Source: Drosophila pseudoobscura (Eukaryota; Arthropoda; Insecta; Diptera; Drosophilidae). Taken from it: a stretch of 64,000 bases of DNA. The first letter of the stretch is position 1. Each line of letters starts with the position of its first letter. The stretch covers positions 9,858,001 through 9,922,000 of the forward strand of contig NC_046679.1 in NCBI RefSeq assembly GCF_009870125.1, read 5' to 3'. Below the pieces are notes generated by a model. That model worked only from the letters and a program-made list of their open reading frames with translations. It made no database searches and was not told the DNA's origin. The translations under genes were made by a program, and so were the position numbers. Below, piece after piece: positions 46,301-58,300 of the stretch.

Positions 46301-49300
46301 AACTGAAATGTCGCTACGCTTCTCATCGTTTGTTGTGTCCCTCGTAGAGGGGGCAGCAGTCAGCAGGGGGAACAGCCAGCCACCAGGAGGGGCAGTGGTA
46401 TGCAGCAGATTGTTGATGGTGGCAGTGTAGGATGCCATGGTGTACGCCCCATGTAAACGCTGCTACTCCTGCTCCTCCATCTCCTCCTCCTCCTCCTCCT
46501 GCTCCTGCTGCTGCTGTCAGTGACTTGCCTGAATTACGATATTGTTATTATTAAATGGATGGGCGGGCAAAAGGGAATCTGGAGGCAGGAAGCCCATCCC
46601 CGCGAAGATGTCTCTGAGCCGCTTTCTCCTTGCACTTTGTTGATAGTTGAGTTTTGATCCAGAAACAGCATTTAATGTCTTGTTTTCATACAGATATTGG
46701 ACAGAACAATACGCAATGCACTTGCAAAGGGAAGGATATCTACCACCCATATCCCCCCCCCCTATGCTCTCGTGTATCTGCATTGGGAGCGACACATGGT
46801 GTCAAAGCAGAAATCAACTTGTGCGCTGATGAAATGACATTCAACATTCGAACAGACATATAGCCAGGCAGTCAGGCAGCCATGCAGCATGCAACTCAAT
46901 TTAATTTGCCCATGCATTGGCATTTAATGAAATGCAGAGCAACAGAACAGAAGGACACAGAAGGAGCACAACTGGAAAGAGCAGAGAAGGACGAGCATCG
47001 GCAAACAGTATGAGGAACAGCAGATGGAGCCTAGCCTCCTCCTCCTCTGCCTCACTGTGCATACACTCGTAGGCGCAGCAATTACGTGCCACTGCATTAG
47101 ACTACGCTACAGCCACACCCACACCCACACCCACACCCACACCCCCAGCCAGTATCCAGTATCCAGGATGCCTGTGTCCTGCAGGCATTTGCATCTTATC
47201 GAATCCACTGTCGCCCACGGCCACAGCCTTCCCTTCTGTCTGCCCGCCTGCCCCTTTGGCTGTTGACAAAGTTCCTTTCGTTGAATGTTTTTTAATTTAC
47301 AAAACCTTAAATGCGGCGCCATTTTATTCCTCACTTATTGATCTGATTCCAGGACGGGATATATACTTGAAAGAAGCCTCCGTTTTATGGCCAGACTCGA
47401 GAAAACAATACGAAATCAAGGAATGTGCTCTCGAAATCGAGTGACATCATAAAAAGATAGATTCCCAAAAGATTTCTTTAACCATTTCTCAGTTCCCTTA
47501 AACATTTATGGATAAATATACCCGTGATCTTCTGCATGTGCACTCCGTTTGGGGAACTTTATTCTGGAACAAAGAATAAGCCATAAGATTCAACGAAGAT
47601 TATTAATTTCCATAAGCTCATAAAGGGCTTCTGAAGGAATGTAATAAGAGACTATTATGGAACAGTATATATCGCAATTGGGACAAAGATTGCAAAGGAT
47701 TACTTATTCCACATTACTGGAAAACCTGACCTCCTTTCATGTATGGAAAGCACTGGGAAAACCTGAGGCTAATGATTAGAATAAAAATAAAGGAGTGGAC
47801 CTGGCTCTGTTAATCAGTTAAGTTATAATTTTCCTGCAATATTGGTCTACCACCTATCTTTCCTGCGTACGCGTCTGGCGTCATGCGGCAGTGCTCTTCG
47901 GTCGATCGGTTGGGCGCGAAGAGGGCTTCAGCTTGGTGTGGTATGGACCACTTGATGGTGCAGTCATTGCTAATAAACGTCCAAAAACCCTATAAAATGT
48001 CTTAGTACCTTCCAAAATCGTGATGCTCTTTGTAGTAACTTGATTCCTTCGGCTCCACAAGTGATCATAAAGTGCGATTGAAGTGCCTTTTTATAGATCA
48101 GAAGGGAATCCCAATATGAGAATAAAGGAATTTATTCGGCGCTGGATTCCCTTGCAATTACTCGTAAATTTCCCCCGTTGAAGGATTAAATATCCATAAC
48201 TTTTCCTCCTGCAAAGAGAGAGGACATCAGCGGGGAAGACTCGTCCTCTTTCCAGAGGGATTTGAAGACTCTTCTGTTAGGAACACGTAGTAAATATGCA
48301 AACACTCTATTACCGCTGGCAAATTCAAATGCATTCGGCCATAACTCTTATCCTTTATGGGGCAACCACAGCCCCCCCTCTACTCCCCTGAAATCCACAG
48401 CCACTGCTGTCCGTCCGGCTGCCTCCTTGGCAACATGTAATCGGCCATAAAAAATTACAACTGTGCATTAACCTCTCTGTTGAGGGGAGGCGGGACCCCA
48501 ATCGAAAGGAACCCCAATCGAATGGAGTGCCACAGTGGGAATGCAGCCCCCAAAGGGGTGTGGGGTCGAAGGGGCTGGCGACGACAAGGACAACATCGTT
48601 ATTGAACGCTTATCACTACATGCCATCAAATTTTAATGCCGAAACCCTTTGGGCCACGACCAGAAGGAACAGCAGGACCAGTAGGCAGCCAGCGGCAGTC
48701 TGTGGCAGTAGCCAGTGGCAGTGGCAGTGGCAACATACTCGTATCTAATAAGTGTTGCAAGCGATGCAAACATCATAATTTGTACGACTTTTGAAAGCAG
48801 AAACTTGTAATTTTCCAGAGGCCAGAGGCCTCCCTCCACCTCTCGCCCTCTAGGAAATATCATGTGTGTGTGTGTGTGAGTGGCAGGACATGAGAATCCC
48901 CAGGCAAATCGCTTGCCAAAAAAAAAGGGGAGAAAATGCAAGAAAAGGGCAAAGAAAATGGCCAACCATCGAGTAAGGGGGGAGGAAGGGGTCTCCGGTC
49001 CTGCCAGCCGACAAGCAAATGCACAAAAGCCAAAGTCAAATGGACATTGGATAAATAACTACTGAGTTATGGGTGGTGGATCCTTGAGCAGGGACAGGAA
49101 CTGGTCGGCATCCAGTGACAGAGAAAGAGAGCAAGAGATTCGGAATATCTTCATGTAGCAATCAGCTGGCAGGCCATGGAATGGCAGGCAAAGGATATAG
49201 CATGTGCCAGGGATAGAGCACGGGGCTGGGGAGCAGCAGCAGCATCAGCAGCAACGAGGAGCAATGCCATTGAATCAAATTTTGCAAATCCTCTACGACA

Positions 49301-52300
49301 AAAGACGAGAGACGCGACGCTGATGCAGTAGCACCAGGAGAAGGAGAAATCCTGCGACCAAGAGCCCAGTAGTCGTCACAGTCTCTCGATAGTGCGACGT
49401 CCAAATGGAGGTGGGGATGCAGAGTGGTGTCTGGGGTAGTGGTTGCCCCATAAAGAACTGATTCAGAGAAGCTGTAGCCCGGGAGATTGGGAGCTTGCGG
49501 TCCTCCCGCCATAGCCATGGCCCGCAGTCAATAGGCCAAGGGTGTTATCTATGCGTCAACGGGTGGTTAAGATTTTTTGTCGTATTCAATTTCGTTGTTT
49601 ATGGGTCTTCCTTTTTTCTGAGAGAGCAAGAGACTGCAGGCACCAGAGGCACGTGTCTGCTTGATGGAGATGTTACTTTTTTGGAAGAGATTTCCTCAAG
49701 AGGTACTTGTGTGGTACTCTGCAAATAGGGGCATCGAATGTCAAAGAAAGTTGTGTAAAATCGGCCCATTCTTGACCATTCTTTAGAGCTGCTTCCTGGA
49801 AAGGAAAGCATTTCTTTCTTTGGAGTTGCTTTGGAGTTTTTTTTGACATGTTTTAAATTGAAGGACTAAAAGTAAAAGTAGACTGGATAAACCTTAAGAC
49901 TCTTAAGACTGCATCTTCGAAACAAGGGCTTAACAACGTTCTGATTTGATTGATTTACAGATGGCTACAGATGCCCATGAATCCTTCCATTTACATCAGA
50001 TATAACCCACGAATGTGAGGGACTAAATGCCCCGCAAAACAGGAGCTCTGCAGATACGACAAACTTGTCAATCAGTCAGTTGCAGTATTACCAGACAGGA
50101 GATGCCGAAACTCTTCAGAACAGTCTTCAATGGTTTTAGAAACAGCAAAATTATTTGGAAATCTCTGTCCAAAAGAGCATCGCATCTTCGTAGCCAAATG
50201 CCACATCCTTCACTCACTTCTTTGAGTCTTTTTTGGCTGGCATCTCCGTCAGCGAAAGCTTTTGGCATCGTGGGCGTCTTTTGTACGTCAGATGCGGATG
50301 TGGACACGGATCTAAATGCGGATGTGGGATGCGGACACGCGGCCTCGGCATTACAAAATAGCTTCAAGACTATTTGTAATTTGCATTCATTGACGCCGCT
50401 TCTCTGCTTTTTATCGCCTGCCACAAGTTGCAAGTGTGCTATCTGTGTGGCAGTGCGGCAGTGTCCTGCCTCTGTGTCTGTGTCTGTGTCTGTGTGGGAG
50501 GATGTGACGTATGTCGGCTGGAAACAAAGTCTGAAATCCTCCGCCCACCCACACAGGCTGTGTGGCACTGTGGCATATGTATGTGTCAACAGGCCACAAT
50601 GCCCTGCCGCCTCTCAAAAAGTGAAAGAGAGCGCCGGGGGGAGTGAAGAGTTGTCCGGCAACGTCGCCTCCTCTCTGTCCTCCCTGTCTCCTGCCACACC
50701 CAAAGAAAAGAGGAAGAGGAAGTGTGGTATGCGTGTGTGTGTGTGTGTGTGTGTGTAGGCGGCGGATGATTGCCGTGCGTGTACGATGGATGTTCGTGCC
50801 ATTTCCGACTTTGCCACGTACCTTCATCAAGTTGTCATTCAATTTTTAAATCCATGGCAAGTTTTGTACTTACGTAGTAGTTGTGACAACTTGACAAAAA
50901 CTAAGGAAGCCATCGCCAGCCGCCCGACGACCGCCGCTCGCCGCCTGTCCTCCTCGCTCTTCGTCTCCCCTGTTTCCTCCTCATTCAGAACTTGCCACAC
51001 AAGAGCAAGTTTTTGCCTGCCAGGAAGAGCAGCGCAGGAGAAAGACAGAGGGAAGGAGATCTTTAAGAAGAGTCCACATGTAGGACCGGGAAATCGCTTC
51101 ATTTCCACACTCTGCATAGCCTGAATGATTCTTTAAAAGTTAATTAAAGTTTATGCAAAAAATAGATGACTTATTGATGCATTAACATTTAATTGACAAC
51201 ATTGCCAGGGCAATTTAGCTTTTGCCTTTTTTATACCAGGTACTCAACGGGTATAGGGGTATATTAGATTTTTGGTGGAAGTGACCCCCTGACCCCCTAA
51301 AGTGGCATATCTGAGCGCCTAGATCTAAGAGACTCCTAGAGCTAGAGCAACCAATTTTTGTATCGCACTGTTACAAGTGTATGTCAAAATTTCACCCTGT
51401 TTCCAAAACGACGGAAATCTGTGGCAACCACAATTTTGATGATACGAGAAAAACCAAAACCGCAGAATCGTAGAGAAGGAACATATCTAACAGGTTCCCA
51501 AATCTGGATCAAATCGGATCCTTATTATAGCCAGAAGGATCAAATGAAACTCAGTGGCCACTCAAAGCCTCACACGCGCTTGCTCATTACTCATTAAACA
51601 CTTCCTCGTGCAGTGTGTGCCCTCTTGCGGAGGAAAGCGAGAGAGCAGCACACATACTGACTGGATTTAGGGTATAAATGTAGCTAGGGCCGCAACTCAC
51701 AACGTTCCCGCTCGTTATAAATATTGTTTTTTTTTTAAATCAAACAAAACTGCGCTTTAATGCAACTCTCAAATTCGTAAATCGGCAAACTAAATGTGTA
51801 AATATGTATACAGTATGAGGATGTATATTTATGTAAAGCAATCAAGGAGTTAGTTGTTCAACTTATAATTCACTACGGTCTCCACTTTATGGAGGCCCGT
51901 CGAGAAGGAACGCAGCTGAACTGACTGCGCATTCGGGATGACAAATGCTTCCGACTCGCCCCATTTGGCGGGGATCTCGGTGTTCCCCGGCGTGTGGATC
52001 TTCAGGTCGAAGGCGCAGATGCAGTCCAGCAGCGGCAAGTAGCTGACTGAGGCCGAAATCTGGCGCATTACTTCGCGAATCTCGTTCTGAATGCGAGTCA
52101 GATCCTTGCTGGACGTCCTTTGGGAAGGATCGGCGACCTGGTTGTCCCCCTTTTCGGCCTCCATTTTGAATTCCCAGCACTCGAGCACCTCCTTGCTATG
52201 AGCATTCGTGATGACCATTGAGACTTTTCTGATCATATTCTTGGAGAGCCACTCTTCGGTCTGGCTGAGGACGTTCTGGAGGAACGTGGTAATCCTTGGG

Positions 52301-55300
52301 TCCTTGGACATTAGAATGGTCAAGCCATATTGTTGGGTGGCCTCGAACTTATCTGACGGGTAAACTCCCCGTTGGAACAAAATCGAATGGATTCCGTACT
52401 TTAAGTAGTCCACGATAATCTGTGCGGATCCCTTCAACGTAATGCAGTTTTTGGTTGCTTGGGCAGACGACATCTTCAAAAAAATCAAATAAAAATAACT
52501 TTAAAGAGAAATTAAATGAAAATTGTGTACTAAAATCCCACGACAGTTTAATACACGCCAGGTATGATATCAATAAATAAATAAAAACTGAGGCAGAGAT
52601 AGATATAGCAGAAGATTTTACACTAAATTGTGCGCTTAACAGGACAGGAGAACACGGAAACAATTTGGAAAAACAAAAACGGAATGCTAAATTAAATCAG
52701 AACCTGTGCCTGCCTGAAAAATTGCCCATAGGTGAAGGTAATTTAATCTTTAAACTCGATTTGTATGCGTTTTCTTTGGCAAAATAAAGTCTTTATCACA
52801 CGATGAAATCTCGAAGGTGGTCCGCCAACTTTTTTTTTGGGTCTTACAACTGAGAGCGTCTTGATGCCATTTTTTATGTGAGAGCGGAAACACAGATAGA
52901 TATATGGAGCATGTTTTGTTGTGTATTTGTACATTGTATATTGTATATATATCCGTAACATAACCCCACTTGCAACAAGCAAACGAGTCGTATTGAGCGA
53001 AATAAGACCCGAAAAGAGGGCCGGACCACCTTGTATAATTTCATCGTGCTCTAACAGGTTAAGATCAGTGGTGAGTAGACTTTCTGAATTTGAGAGCAGT
53101 CCAACAAGCAGTGGATCAGCAATGTAATTGCTTTTTCTCGATTCTCATTCTCTTTGCGATCATTAGCTAGTGCGTCTCAGTGCCACAAAAATTCTCGTAA
53201 TATCCCCAAGTTTAGAATCATAGAAACAGTGTTAAAATAACCATTAAATAATCATTGTTTCCCACAAACAGACACCTTCTTGCGGCAGAACGTAATCCTT
53301 GCGCTGTTATTCCCGGAACCCTTTGATAGTAGGTGACTGGAGCACGACTCCTCCATTTATTCCCCCCTGCCGCTACTCATGGCTTACCATTATGGTTACT
53401 TGTTGCCATGGCTTGGCTTTTACCCACCCCCTGGCACTCCGGCCACACTTTTGCAGCTCATCATGTCTGGCATTCATCAGGGTTCTGCTGCTTGTCCTTC
53501 GTCCTTTGCCGTTTCCCTTCGATTCCGTGTTCGTTTGCCGCATTAATCCCCCCTCGGTCGTCGGTCGTCGGTCGGTAATGAGTTGTACGCCATTTTGCGC
53601 TAAATTGTTTGGCGTTGGCGAGTGCCTGATAACAATATTTGCACTAATTTGGCATTTTTAAGTGTGCTCCACTGACACTTGATGCGCTTTTAATTGCGCC
53701 CGGGCGCTCGAGAGGTGCTTCTGTCGAGGAGGAGCAGGACGAGGATGCCAGCAGGAACAGGAGGATGCCAGGCGGCCAGCACTCTTCTGCTGTTGCTGGT
53801 GCTGCTGTTGCGGTGGGTGCTGTCTGTCCTGTCCCCCTGTCTGTCTTCTTGTGGCTCTCCTCCTGCGGTTGCCTTGCCAACTTTCTACGTTGTTGCATCC
53901 GCATCGGCATGCTTCTCGTTCTGGCTCTGACTCTGGCCCTGGCATGTGGCAAGAAATGTGAAAGATAAACGATTCATTAGTTGCAGAAGCAGGCAGCCAC
54001 TGAGGCACTTTCTGTTGTGTGCACCTGCAGCCTCCCTCACCCCCACACAAGGACGAAGCCTCGATGTCTCTGCCGAGAGACAATAAAAGTTTCTCCAACT
54101 GGCGCCCGTTTTTATTACAATTACAGTTGAAATCTCTTGCTCCGATGTCATCCTTTGGCCCCAGCCTCTCACGCTTCTCGTTTTCCGTTTCTCCTTCCAG
54201 TACGACACACCCGACTGCTCTTCTGGAACTAGGGACAGTGGCAACATGCGCGCCTTGAGCGGCCTTGAGTCCGGTTCCGCGGACCTGCTGCAAAAGCACT
54301 CGACGATCAACTCTCTGCTCGAACACCACCAACAGCAGCAGCATCAACAGCAGCAACAGCTGCAGCTGCAACACCACCAGAAGCAACAGCAACAACTGAA
54401 GCAGCAACAGCAGCAGCTACAGCCACACGATCTGCTGGGCAGACGAAGCACCGACGATGGACTGATATCATTCATAAACGGTACGACACGATATTTTCCG
54501 TCAGTTCTAACATATATTTTCTAGGGGTTTTCAGTGTGATTTAGAAGATTTAAACTAAGATTTGCACTCTTGTAAGCCGAAAGGTATTTAATTTCTTTAC
54601 AAAACCATTTTCCAGAGCAGAAAAAGGAACGTAAGTATTGAAAATGATAATGTATTTTGGAAGAAAAAGGGAAACTCCAATCATCAATGGTCTTTCGGTC
54701 TTCAATTAGCAATGGAAACAACTCAATCGAAAACATTTTGTTTAACTAGAAAATGGGTTCGTAAATCAATTTATTGGTAAATTAGGGACCCATACGATCT
54801 CGAATGCTACGGAGAACTGTAGGGCGATTTCCTGCAAGCTCGAAAAAAAGCGCAGCCATCCGCTCCATCTCGGGACATTGGCTAATAGGCGGCCAGGCTA
54901 ACAAGCCCCATCATACTTGGCATTACGTCCCAAAATGCCGAAGGGAAGCGTTTCCAAGTGTTTCAGTTGCCCTGGAGAACCTGTCAAGACGCCTCTGCCT
55001 TTAAACAGCCTGCATCCAATCCATCCCAACGAAGATTTAGCTTTCATAGCTCCCCTGGAACCTGAGCCTGAGGGCACCATCCCTTGACGTCGAAAATGAG
55101 AGCCACTATGAGGAGATCTGCCGCCGAGCCTAACCTTAGATCGATGTGCTCCTGCAGGCGGAAAGAAGTACCCATTCTGTACTCTAGTAAAAACCAATCG
55201 ATACGTTCTTGTCGAGGCCCACGAGAGTCCTGTCCTATTGGATGTGTGGCATACATTTGCACGAATTAAATATGTAGACTCTATGATGAAATGAGTAAAA

Positions 55301-58300
55301 AACCCATGCTTCAAAGATCATTTTCGTGTATCTGAAAATCTGTACATATGTGGAGGGGGGGAAACTCCTATAACTTTCGTTTTCCTGTCAGTCAGTCGTG
55401 TATGTATATGGGATATATAAAAGAGAGCTCAATCGTTTTTTACTTTTAGGAGCCGGCACACACAAAACATTTTCAACATTTATTTAGTATATATCGTTAT
55501 TGTTGTAAAGAAGATATTTTTTGTTTGTATTTCAAGTCATTTCAAATTTGCATCCGCGTTACAATTTTGGTTACAAATTATTATCCTCCGATCAAACGGC
55601 GGAAGCGCAAAGAATAAATTTTAAAGTAGCCACCAAAAAATTTTAAATATAAAATCCACCAAATTTGTCTCTCGTACACACACACACACACACACCCGCA
55701 CAAGTGCCGTGCCACACACACACACACACACACACCACGACACACGTGCCACACACAAGTCTGAGTCTGCCAGAAAGATCGCCCTGTGGAGGTCGGAGCA
55801 CACCCGAAAATCGGTTCCCGGTGTTCACGTCCGCGAAAAGGAGTCGCGGGTATGGGGGGCATCGAGGAGCTGTTCATCAGACAGCAGCCATTGATGGAGC
55901 CCACGCTGGACCGCCACTCGTTCGTTCACCAGTCGCCGTTCGTCGACGATGTTGGAGACTTTATACCAAGCAGCGAGGAGACAGGCTGCCCCACCAGCAG
56001 CAGCAGCAGTTCGGGGGACTGTAACATCGTCAGTAGCGACATCAACAGCAGCAGCGACTGCAGCAGCAGCAACATCAGCAGCAGCATCAGAAATACTGGA
56101 GGCAACAACAGCAGTATCATCATTGAGGAGGACCTTGGCATGATGGCGGCCGGAGATGGGGACCAGAACTTGGCTTCCAAAAGCAGCAGTCACGACAGCA
56201 GCGGAGGCAGCAGCAGCAACAGCAACAGCAACACAAATAGCAATAGCAAGGACTGCAGTAAGTTTGGGGGTCCTGCCAAAATGCCAAAAACGAAAGGACC
56301 CAACCATCGAGCGACCATCGAAGGAGCCAACACATATTTACGCTTAATTTATTAGCAGTTTTTGAATATTTGCAAAGTGCTTGAGGAGGCAATAGTTTTT
56401 GATTTATCGAGGCCCTGCGCAAACTTGTAGATAATTGTTGACCATACACTGCATCGGCATTCTGCATACTCTTTCCAGATCCCATCACACTCAGCGATCT
56501 ACTGGGACTTTGCAGCACCACAACTGGAGGAACTGGAAGCGGAGTGGGAGCTGGAATGGGATTGGTTGCAGGCACAGGAGCGGGAGCCTTAGACGGAGGA
56601 GGAGGAGGCGGAGGATTGGCCACTGCCCAAGCCAGCAATCAGAAACAGAATCAAAACCAGACCCTGAACCAGAACCAGAGCAGCGGAGACAACGGCATCA
56701 GCAGTGGCAGCACGAATCGTCTGAATGCCGCTACTACTGCCGTTGCCGCCGCCTCTGGCGATGGTGTGGGCGTTGGCGTTGGTGTCCAACTGTCGGCCAA
56801 TGCGGCCATCTACTCCCCCCTGACGCCCAGCTCCACGCAATCCTCGGCCTCGCCAGGCACCACCAAGTCGAATTTCGACTACTTTCAGGTAAATCTTTGG
56901 CCAATGTTCCTCTGATTCGACACGAATAGTATCGAATCCAATCGATTGATGCCTGAACTTTTGCGAGTGTTCTCTCTTTAGGAGGCTCAAACCCTTTTTC
57001 TAATAATTGCACTCAATTTGCACCGATTTCCAGTAACTTTTTGCTTGTATCTACATATTGTAACCCATTCCCCCTGTGTGTCTGTCTTCCCCCCTCTTTA
57101 TATATCGCTCTCTGTGTCCCTCTATATCTCGCTCCCTTTGTATATCTTTCTCTCTCTCTACCTCTCTCTGTCTCTGTGTGTGTTCGTCTATGTCTTGTCT
57201 AAAATACCCTTGCAGAGAGCATTACAACTTTGCCATCGACTAGGCCAAATATTAGGATTGAAATGGAAGAAAGGAAGAAATTCTGAATGCTTTTTTTTGG
57301 GATATCAGAGAATGCTGGCAGAAAATGTTAAAATTTCGATTCAAAAATCAAGAATCATCTTAAATCCAATTATTCCGTGTATAGTTTTGTCTGCTTTTAT
57401 GTAAATTTTGCAAGATTTGGCCTCAAAGTCGCTATACCATAGAAAATACATGACGATAGACCATTTGTAGTGTAGGAATCTTTAGTAATTCTGTATATTT
57501 TGCAACAAATAAAAATTAAATGATTTCAAATATGGCTATTTATATAAAATCGAACATCTAGATCCTTTATCCTATGGCTTCCATGAAACAATCGTTTTAC
57601 AGGGGTATTACATCACCGTTCCATTAGCCGCATGGGTCTGTTTGCTTATGGGAACATTGTACAGCTTATAAGGTTGATTCGAAGAATTGGACTATTGGCG
57701 GGGTATTAGTATCTCTCTTGCCAGGGTATTTCGGCTTCGTTCTTGAGACGAAGATAACTTGAACCGTTTAACTGTTTACCGTTTGACCATTTGACCGTTT
57801 CCTTTCCTCATTTTTAATTTATTTGATTTCCATATTCTTTATCTTTTTTATATGTCTGAATTGTTGGTTGGAATTGGCGAAAAACAATAACAATTAAACA
57901 ATAGTTTGAAAATGTTGCACAAAGTAACCCACTTAAGGCTTTCCAAAGAACAAACATCAGCTTCGATTGCTCTGCACCTTTATCGCCAAGTACGCCTTCA
58001 TCTATTTACAATCGCTCCTTTCACAGTTCACCTTTGGTCAGGTAATGCTATACTCGTAAGCGGCACTGCACCACAACTGCACCCGCCTTCTACAATATCT
58101 CGTGTGGAATATATTCTGGAACTAACCTTGAGCCTGTGCTTCCTTCTTTCTTTGCTGCCCCTGCAGCGACAGCAGCAATTCCTCCAGCGGCAACGGCCTG
58201 TCAACCGACTCGATCAACATGCTCTACCAGCAGCAGCGCCAGGAGCCGCAGGGCTTCTCAGGCAGCGGCCTGGGACTGAACCTCCAGAATGCCTCCACGC

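Noticed and set aside
50027-50758. 243-codon + strand frame in orb intron 1
   Set aside because: Contains SVSVSV and CVCVCV runs from GT repeats and lacks any domain or splice context.
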